DNA from: Lepeophtheirus salmonis
Taxonomy: Eukaryota; Arthropoda; Copepoda; Siphonostomatoida; Caligidae
Assembly (NCBI RefSeq): GCF_016086655.4
Contig: NC_052138.2
Span: 10,416,001-10,480,000, forward strand
Length of the DNA: 64,000 nt
Direction of reading: 5' to 3'
Below the pieces are notes generated by a model, which was not told the origin of the DNA, made no database searches, and was given only the letters and a program-made list of their open reading frames with translations. Within the stretch, counting starts at the first letter, position 1. The number at the start of each line of letters is the position of its first letter. The translations under genes were made by a program, and so were the position numbers. Shown piece after piece: positions 55,531 through 64,000 of the stretch.

Positions 55531-58442
55531 CCCAATTTTCAACACTAAAGAGAATCCCCACTCCCGTACTCATAGTCCTGATGCCACTGAGCAAAACTGA
55601 TGATAATGATGATCTCTTTACATGAATGAATTCAAGTAGGTTTCTACATTCCAATCACGTACTTTGACTTTTATAGGTATTACTATTTATTTTTCTTCAC
55701 AAGAGATTAAATCAGTCAATATACATACATAGATATGTAGACTTTCCTAAGAGTCATTATCTTGTTAGATATTAGTATAGGTATATTGTAGGTATGTATT
55801 CGAGGAATATTTGAAAGGAGTTCTGACAAGGAAGTGACATATTTCATGAGAATATTAATAGAAGTAAATCGAAAAACTTTCTAAAGACACTTTATTAGGA
55901 AAATTTACCTATGTGCATAACTTATACATATATTTATTCAACTACAAAATCACAAAAGAATTTCTTTCTTTTTCTTCGTTCTCTGATCGTTGTTATATAA
56001 GTCATTTGCTTTTTGTTCATTTCCTCCGGAAATCAAATTCCCAGAACATCTTTCATTGAAATCATCATTAAATATGAAAAGTATTGTCATCAAAATACTT
56101 TAATGAGAAGATTTAAATGAAAGACATAATATAAATTGTATTGTAATGTCAGAAATGAATTGAAACTTCTCGGGAATAGAGGATATAAGTCGGTAACAAC
56201 AGTTATTTATTGTGTTATCTACAAATTTTTCTACAGGCCAAGACGCCTATAATTTTTTTAATTACGAGTATATTAATTATATTTTACGCAAAATAAATCA
56301 TTTTATCACAGATTGGCCTTAAACTATGGATGTTGCTTCTTTGAGTGTGAATATTTATAAATGTATGCGACATGGTTGAAGATTTGAACCCGGTTTCACC
56401 TCCAAAAGTGAGGAAAAAATATTTAAGGTAGAAAATAAACATTCAGAATTGCTTGATAACTCTTTTCTAGGGTGAAAATATCTGTTGATTATAATGATTT
56501 TTTAAGATTCAATCGTGTATTTTGTGTTGTTTATCCAAAAAAATTGAACTTATGACCAATTTTCCAAAAAAAATGACAGTTTTTGCGAGACATAAATTAT
56601 GAAATCCCAATTTTGTAGACCTATAAAATCTACAATGTACATTAAAACCCCATTATTTATGTTCAAGTGATAGATAGTAATCAGGACTTTAAAATAAAAC
56701 TGTTTGTTTAATTGTATCTTCCATAAATTTTGTGCAATTGCCGTTTAAAAAAATATATCTCGAATGACAAACGGAATCGAAAATTCACAATTTGAGAAAA
56801 ATTCTTGTCTTTAGGTAGCCATATCTACTGATAAAAAAGGACTACAGGCTTGATTTACATATCATTTTATTGACAATTTAATAAGCTTTAAATTGATACC
56901 TAATTGATATTATTTCTTGTACAGAAACATTAAAAAATATATATTACGACTACTCCCTCATTTTATTGACGTTTAAAAAAAATATCGATTTTGTATTTTT
57001 TATGGATATAAAATGTTATACAACATTTCGCATTACAAGAGGCCCTCAATTGAGCGATATTCGTAGAAATTTAATCAATTATACCCAGCTTTATGAAAAC
57101 GATACCCAACGGTACTCCAACTACTTAATACTTTTGGATTATTTTTTTTTTTACGAAGCAATAGAAACTCGATTTTTGAGCAAAATATACATATTTCGGA
57201 ATGCAGGATATTGCACAATCATATGAACAGCAGCAAATTGATAGTGACTAAATCAAGGTCAAATTTGTCACAAGATAACTACAGGTACTCAAAACCACAG
57301 GTATTTGAATAGCTGATTCATTTTTAGCACTTGGAAATGCTGAAGAGATATTTTTATTTCCGTCAGATTAGACATACCTTTACAAAAATGAGTACACCTA
57401 AAAAACCATTGCATATTTATATTTCTGACTACAGATTTGAAGTTTACAAATTGTTAAGATAAAATGTCATTTTCGGTTGTTATTCTTGTACGTAGTGAAA
57501 ATGCTTAGGATTTACAATTTATGAATATGGAAATGATACACGTGAAATATATTTTATGAGATGACCGCATATTTTTGGGCAATATCATGACATACCCTTT
57601 TGCATAAAGTCTCCTCCAATGGAAAATAGAAAAGTTGTAGAATAAAATAGATACAATTGTATATACACAACGTCTTGAGCTTTAGCTATCAAGGATGCGT
57701 ATGATATTTATGGTGCTTTACGTATGTAAATCAAAAATTTAAGTTATGGTTTCCCTTCAACATAATTTAAACGTTGTAACTTTCTCCTACATACTATGTA
57801 AATAGTATATATCTGTATACATATATACAGAAACAGAGACTCTTTGACATATAATATTTGGATTTTCATGTATATATAAGTAAAATTAGAATATCTATCC
57901 TATGATTAAATACTTTTTTTAAGGAAAACACATAGCATATATGTATGAAAGAAACTCCGTACATCATAAGTACATATTAAGTATCAAAATATATTGTACC
58001 TATATGTATATTATGTGTATATATATGTCAGGAAGCAACATGAATCACTTTCTAAATCCCTTCATGTTAATAGAGTTTAAAAGCTTTATATAATATGTAA
58101 TACATATTATATGAAGAAAAGTAAATATGCAGTGAGTTAATACAAAAAGAATTTTGAACAAAAATCAAGCAAATAAATAATGTGCCCCCTTATCACAAAA
58201 GCAAGATAGAATGATTTTTATTTAAATTGAGTGTAGATTACATTTGTATTATAGCCGAATATTTGTCAATTTCTATATACAAATGATTCTTTTTAACCTT
58301 TTAGAGACAACTCAAATTGCACTTTAAGTAGATAAAAGTGATCGTCACTACAAAAATATGAGAAATTGATAGATTTATTTACATGAGTCCATACTGGTCC
58401 AATATAAGTATCTTTTAAGTCATATCAATGTTATAATCTATG
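55531..58442. other. non-coding AT-rich stretch
   Basis: No exon, RNA gene or transposon coding region was recognised. The frame at 56966-57226 has no family signature and AT-driven composition. Confidence 0.5.
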
Positions 58443-58699
58443 TTATTAAGTATCTTATTTCTTCCCATAAATTTGAATATAAAGCCAATTATAGACTCAA
58501 ATATGTCTCAGAATAAGTGACGTGTTTACGAAAGATGTCCGAGGGATGGCACTACTGACGCGTATCGAGGTTATGCTGAGTTAGTAATATCTCTTGGAAG
58601 AGCTCACACCAACTTTCAACGAGATCGGTTTATTTCTTTCTGTTTGACATTCGATTGAATCGAGGAAGGGGAGTGATTTTCAAAAATTGGGTAAAAAGA

Positions 58700-58985
58700 A
58701 TTTTGTGTGTTTATGAATTATTTCTTCATCGACTATGTGGAAAAGGGTGAAACTATTACAGTTGCATATTATTTATCTTTATTGGACCATTTGAAAACCG
58801 CATTGCAAGAAAAACGCCCAGGATTGGCCCACAAAAAAGTCATTTTCCAGCACGACAATACACCAGCTCACACTTCAGCAGATGTGATCGCAAAATTAAT
58901 TAACATTGGGTTCCATCTCGAGATACTCACAGCACTAGCAATCTTACGCACCTTTAATCTTCGGTTATACATCACCATATCATAG
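58700..58985 (+). pseudogene. mariner transposase, catalytic C-terminal fragment
   Basis: The + strand reads YVEKGETITVAYYLSLLDHL, KTALQEKRPGLAHKK, VIFQHDNTPAHTS, then ADVIAKLINIGFHLE. HDN.PAHTS contains the second catalytic Asp of the mariner DD34D triad. After GFHLE the frame loses the expected PPYSPDLAPSDY block and ends at 58985. The first catalytic Asp and the N-terminus are absent. Confidence 0.8.
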
Positions 58986-59004
58986 ATTTTATTAATGATT
59001 TCTA

Positions 59005-59172
59005 GAGTAGTAACCACAACAGTGCGTACAGAACTTTAAGCGTCACTTTTGCCCATATGGCCACTATTAAACTGTTTAAATCGAAGGTGCATAGGCCCAT
59101 AATGTTTATCAAGCTCTTTTTAGTATCCATAAGGTAATGTTTAATCAACACACGAATGTCTTTTTCGTCCAT
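59005..59172 (-). pseudogene. mariner transposase, N-terminal fragment
   Basis: The - strand frame with an ATG at about 59172 reads MDEKDIRVLIKHYLMDTKKS, the usual opening of mariner transposases (pattern: FRVLIKHYFL.GK...). One frame over, the following codons resemble DKHYG and a run through GKSDA. It is cut off after about 55 codons, where it meets the oppositely directed C-terminal fragment. Confidence 0.65.
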
Positions 59173-60189
59173 TTTTTGAAAATCCCTCCACTTCCTCGAT
59201 TCAAACAAATACCAAACAGAAAAAAATGGACCGATCTGGCTGAAAATTGATGTGTGTTCTCCAAAGAGATGCTACTAACTAAACATACCCTCTATATGGA
59301 CCAGTAGTGTCATATCTCGGACTTTGAACGGAGTTTTCAAACGACCCTCGTACATACCTATATATATGAGGTATAAAAATACATATATATATTTCTCCTT
59401 TTCTTGATTTGTGTTCAAGATTGTTTTTATATTGAAGCACTATAAATGTTCAAGTAATTTTTTTGCATTGTATATGCAATACACACAATCCAGGATTTCA
59501 TAAGCATAGTAAGCTCAATTATAGTCTTTGTATTCAAAATTGCTGAGATAAGTTGGGGTATCCAAGAATTGTAGGAGTAGATTAGTGTCTTTATTGGATT
59601 TATGAGACTGTATTTGGCCTCAATTATATGGCACTTCTAACCATAAAATCTGTCAATTTCTAATAATTTAATTAATGAATTTTTGCTACGCTAAGTGTAA
59701 TTTGCGATCCCTCCAAATGATAAAACAGAACAATTTTCTTATAGAAATTGATGATAATTAAGTATCTTTTTTATCCCATAAATTTCAATACAAAGCCTAT
59801 TATTGATTTAAATATGTCTATGAAATATTGGACTATGTATAAATGAGAAGTAAATAAATACATATATTGGTATTTTCTCATTGTCTTCATTTTTGTACGA
59901 GATTGTTTTTATGTTGACACACCACAAATGTGCAATTTATTTTTGTGGATTGTATTTATAATACATACAATTCAATCATTCTTAGGCAAATTTTTCTACA
60001 TTATATGTTTATTCATTTCTGGGATGAGTTGGGGCATTCAAGAATTTTGACTACACCGTGTGGTACATTGAAATCTGAACACTTATTAATTCAATGATAA
60101 ATGAAGGTTGAGTGATTTAAATTTATTCATATTTTGATATATTAAAGCATAAACAATTAGTTACAAAAAAAAATAAACCTGAGCTCTCT

Positions 60190-60812
60190 AGCTTACGTAC
60201 AAATTGACCAAATTACACTTGAACGTCATCGACGAATTTCCGTTCGCAAACTCCAAGCAGTTGGCCGTCTCCAGGATCCCAGTCTACTCCATCAGCAAGT
60301 ACGAAACGTTGGAGAGAAAGAACAGCTCAGTCAAAAAGGCCAAACTGGCCCCGGAGGAGTTAAAGAAAACATCCCATGCCTATCCCATCAAGTCCATGAA
60401 GGCGCATGCAAGAGATCTCGGAGCCTCACACCAGATTTTCCAGAGAGCTATCAAAAAATGATTTGAAAGATCATTGTGAGGGTAGGAGAGGACACTTTGT
60501 TCAGCAACAATGAAAGAAACCCAACGCCTACGTTGCAAGACTCTTTCCAATGAATCATTTGAGGTCTATTGAACTCTTTTATGACACTTTTGCCCCTAAG
60601 AACCTTCTGCCAATCCCTTTGACTGCACCTTTTGGAGACATATCAAGAAGAAGCCCTGCATTGCCGGCCATCCAAACACCAAGGCCCTCAATGTCACTGT
60701 GGGCCAGCAAAGTGACGCCATGAAAGAAGACTACATCAGCAGCGGATACCAGGCCTTCCGCCGCCTCCTGGAAGCCATCATTGCTGCTATGGACGGCTAC
60801 ATTAATGATTAA
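60190..60812 (+). pseudogene. Tc1-like transposase fossil
   Basis: The frame 60204-60461 and a second frame over it (RHRRISVRKLQAVG) carry the second helix-turn-helix and linker of a Tc1-like enzyme. A deletion follows, then NPFDCTFWRHIKKKPCIAGH, PNTKALNV and GYQAFRRLLEAIIAAMDGYI to a stop at 60810-60812. The N-terminal helix-turn-helix and catalytic core are missing. It interrupts copy 2 of the 58443-61070 tandem repeat. Confidence 0.82.
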
Positions 60813-61070
60813 GAGAGTTCAGACACACATCTATTCATAGTACTAATTTTCTTATAATAATATTTTTAATTCATCGATTATATCTTGTTGAAGAATAGAG
60901 TCTTCATTGGATTTTTCATTTCATTGTATTTGGCCCCTTTTAACTATAAAGTATATCAAATTCCAATTAATTCATTGTGACGATGAATTTTTGCTACTTT
61001 AAGTGCAGTTTGCTACCCCTCCAAAGGATTAAACAGAATAATTTGTTGATAGAAATTGATAATAATTCCT

Positions 61071-62909
61071 CGAAAAATACAAATATAATCCAGATTCAAT
61101 TTTGAGAAAAAAAGTTATAACTCTATTTTGTGTTTTTTTATAAGTTGAAGTGACTCTAAAGCTTTTTTAGTGGATCATCACAAGTATGACAAGGGAAATT
61201 TAAAAATTAGAAGTGTTTAGTATCCAATTCCATAAGTAACAAATGGGACATGTCAATATAAAAACAGCCTGAAATTATTTTTATAAAAAAATGATCAATA
61301 TGCTCAAATGGTCGATTTAGTTCTGTTCTTTAAATTATACTAATAAAATTTTTAGAAGTTGAATCTGTCCTTTTTATATAACAATATAATTTGAAAGTTA
61401 AATGTAAAATCAAATATCTGTTTTCTTATGAGCAGCGATTCTTGATTATTTCACGTCACTTCTTATTAATTTAAATAATTAGGTATTTCAAATTATATGA
61501 TGTTTGAAATATCCTTTTTTCTCAATTTTTTTGTCTTACATTGCATTATTTAAATACAAAATTGATCCTTCTAATTACCGACGATACATTGACATGTGTA
61601 TGATGTATTTTGAGTAATTCATCAGTGGAGATTTGAACTTTTTATGTGCCACAGAATATTTACATTAATTTTTATTAAAAGAGTCAGAAATTATATCACT
61701 AATAGGTCAATCATCCATTGAACATTCATTATCTTTATCCCAAGTACTGTAAATGTTTTTTTTTGTTGCAACTTTTACAATTTGCACATACAAGTTACAA
61801 CTGGTAGAAAAACCCTATATATGGAAATGGTAATATGATAAGAAACTCAGTCAAATAATAACCATTACAATAAACACATTTTTGTTGTTATTTAGCTTCT
61901 TTTAGCATATTTTGTACTTTAGTGCACTTTACAACATAGAAGCAATAACTTTGCAAATGCATGATGCATAAAAAAATCTGCATATGATATTTATTGTATC
62001 TCTCAACGTTTCCTCAGAAAACTTTGATTTATTCTAATTCAACCTATCAACAACCGATAGAAATCTACAGTTGACAAAAATATAAATCGAATCTATGAGT
62101 AGTTGAAAAATAGATGCCTAATCAAAGATATACTATGAAATAAGTATTTATGTTAATAAATGCGATGAAGGCAAAATTTGATGAATGAGCATTTATTTTC
62201 GTGGATTTTTTACCTCATTACCATTTTTGCACGTACTGACGTTTGTTGTTTATGAGAAAAATAATCTGGGAACATTTATAATGTTGTTAAATTATTATTT
62301 TTTGTTTTTCAGTAACTGCTAGTCTAATAAATTATGCATAAGCTACTCAAATTAATTAGTACATTAATGTAGTGAATGTTAGTAATCCAAAGCTTTTAAT
62401 CAATTTTTTAATTGTTTTATGTAGTTTAACTATACTAAAATAACTTTAATATTTGTTAGAATAGAGATATATATATATATTTGAAAGTTGTATAATTTCA
62501 ATAATCACATAAGTAAAATCATTGGTTCTTATAATGAATTGGATTGCAAATTCCGAAATCGTGACTTTATATTGACTATTATACAAACATTAGTTAAATA
62601 ATGAAATATGCCTTGCAAATATAATTCGTGTTTTTAATGCAACAATAACTCAAAGATAGTGCTGAAGGGTTCATTTTTAAGGGATAAAATAGGATCAAAT
62701 AACCTCTTATTCGATCAAAGACATATTTAAAAAAATTATCGAAAATTATTTTTTTTTGGGGCAAGGCGAAAAAATTTTCTCGCTAAAACTATAAAAATTA
62801 CTGAAAAGAGGGCAACGGCCTTCTGCACATATGATTCTGTAGCCACTGGATCTACTTTAAAAAGTAACTCTCCTCTATAGGCAAACTCACTTTCAAATCA
62901 ACTGTATTG
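61071..62909. other. non-coding AT-rich stretch
   Basis: No exon or transposon end is recognised. A short TA microsatellite lies at 62467-62481. Confidence 0.5.
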
Positions 62910-63150
62910 CAGGACGTCTGTAGAATCATTATTATTATTTATTTATTTTATGAAAAATTTAGGATTTAAAAAATCTAGTTATTCACAAAAACTAAATTTA
63001 AAAAAAAAAATCAAAAGTTATTTACAAAAAACTAATTTTTTTGGAAAAACATTTAAAAACTTAAATTTCAAGTATAATTTATTTGGAAAAATACTTAAAA
63101 AACATTATTTATTGACAGAAAATTAAATTTTTGGAAAAAAAATTGGAAAC
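62910..63150. repeat. truncated CAGGGGCGTCC-family element
   Basis: It starts CAGGACGTCTGTAGAATCAT, a worn family end, then has the A-run field with AAAATTTTTGGAAAAAAAATT. The other end is missing. Confidence 0.5.
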
Positions 63151-63607
63151 CTAATAAAATTTAATATATTAAAATGTTCATCCGTTCATAAATGTTCAAT
63201 CCGTACACTAATAGTGCATGGATTGATTTTTTTAGAGCCCGTAGGTTCCGCTTATTTTATTTCGTAACCCGATTCGCCTTGAAACCGAAAAACTTAACTA
63301 ATAAGTAATGACATATCTAATTTTTGATGGAGATGGCAGTTGTATAATATATTATTAACTAAGCCCTAATTAAAGTATTTATCATTATTATAAAATTATT
63401 GGGTATTATTATTAACTCCAAGGTAGATTGGTATTTGTGTCCCTGGATCCTAACGATAATGGCGTCATTTAGAGTATATTGTTCTATGGGACGTCTTTTG
63501 GGTCTTATTTGGACGGACTGTCAAAATTTAGGGATCCTTACATCCCTAAAATATATGCCAGTTGCTTTCAAACTTTATGCAGAATGAGCACACTTACATA
63601 CTGTGAT

Positions 63608-63993
63608 CAGGGGCGATTCTAGCTTTCATCATTTGAGTGGTGGAGGTCTTATACCTTAAAAAATATCAACACCATATATAAATATTTTATAAACTTTTTT
63701 GGGGGCTTCGGAAAGTTTTTTTACATCGCAAATCCAGTTTTTACAAAAACTGTTAGTTGCAGTAGATTGCAATCCATATTAATAGCCTTTAACCTATAAT
63801 ATTATAACAATATTGAACTTCAATAGTTAAATGTACGTGTAAACAAAAACACTTTAAGTCGACTGTATATATACTTTCTTAGTTTAATAAGATAGTTATA
63901 TATCCTGAAAACGTAAACTTTATTATAGAATCCAAACCAAATAGCACAATTTGCTGAGCACACCTGAAAAAGCACATAGTTTGAGAACCAATG
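63608..63993. mobile_element. two hAT-like termini at window edge
   Basis: At 63608 CAGGGGCGATTCTAGCTTTC begins an apparent hAT-type end. At 63970-63993 AAGCACATAGTTTGAGAACC followed by AATG is the inverted form of CATTGGTTCTCAAACTATGT, another common hAT end. The two do not pair with each other, so they are probably ends of different insertions, one perhaps continuing past the window. Confidence 0.45.
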
Positions 63994-64000
63994 ATCTATG

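Larger units (their letters stand above)
58504..59354. mobile_element. mariner-like element with long inverted arms
   Basis: It is flanked by TA (58502-58503 and 59355-59356). About 155 bp at each end (58534-58690 and 59169-59324) are inverted copies of the same 5' untranslated region (both contain AGATCGGT and GAATCGAGGAAG). On the right arm the mariner start codon follows on the - strand; on the left arm the same leader runs into a C-terminal transposase part on the + strand. So two 5' ends face each other around coding fragments in opposite directions. Confidence 0.75.
58443..61070. repeat. two tandem copies of a ~0.5-kb repeat, each split by a transposon
   Basis: Copy 1 is 58443-58503 plus 59355 to about 59755; copy 2 is about 59756-60060 plus about 60860-61070. 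Shared blocks include TTAAGTATCTT with CCCATAAATTT, ATATTGGACTATGT or its ACATAT remainder, GAGATAAGTTGGGGTATCCAAG, and TGAATTTTTGCTAC followed by CCCTCCAAA. Copy 1 carries the mariner-like element 58504-59354, copy 2 the Tc1-like fossil 60190-60812. A partial third copy lies at 3870-4005. Confidence 0.65.

Noticed and set aside
56966..57226. 86-codon frame
   Set aside because: Low-complexity hydrophobic and aromatic string without homologous motif or context.

Overview
The window is nuclear DNA from an animal: AT-rich, with genes split by GT-AG introns (several only 50-70 bp), long introns full of DNA transposons, and one 100-base assembly gap (32015-32114). The arthropod-type genes (a GRD-type GABA receptor subunit, a SmydA-type SET protein, a defensin-fold secreted protein) together with many decayed Tc1/mariner copies suggest a crustacean, most likely a parasitic copepod (sea louse). 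The species is an inference.

Three host genes can be reconstructed. (1) On the + strand, 5990-20397, nine exons encode nearly all of a Cys-loop ligand-gated channel of the GABA-receptor GRD/CG8916 group. The signal-peptide exon lies upstream and was not found. Every splice phase closes. An alternative last exon may lie at 25307-25329. (2) On the - strand, 37480-25490, seven exons give a complete 538-residue MYND/SET-domain protein of the arthropod SmydA group. The two genes are convergent and their 3' ends probably overlap near 25.45-25.5 kb. (3) On the + strand, 49726-50214, two exons with a 54-bp intron encode a 144-residue secreted protein made of three tandem defensin-like CS-alpha-beta units.

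Most of the rest is transposon-derived: a TTAA-bounded piggyBac copy (2153-3747); Tc1/mariner fossils near 7.0, 13.1, 19.0, 30.2, 32.3, 47.9, 53.3, 54.9, 58.5 and 60.2 kb, most keeping transposase ends but not the catalytic middle; a decayed THAP-domain gene (31083-31840); hAT-like ends at 35.0-36.2, 40.6, 41.3-42.0 and 63.6-64.0 kb; and several MITE or fold-back families, named here by their terminal sequences (TAGTGTTGTG, CACGTCGTTACC and CAGGGGCGTCC families).

Region by region: 1-6 kb, intergenic or upstream intron with piggyBac; 6-20.4 kb, receptor gene; 20.4-25.5 kb, convergent intergenic DNA; 25.5-37.5 kb, SmydA gene, with a THAP fossil, Tc1 copies and a hAT element in its introns; 37.5-49.7 kb, gene-poor; 49.7-50.3 kb, defensin-like gene; 50.3-64 kb, repeats and transposon fossils only. 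The three genes show no obvious functional link, as is usual in an animal genome. No tRNA, rRNA, CRISPR or prokaryote-type feature was seen.
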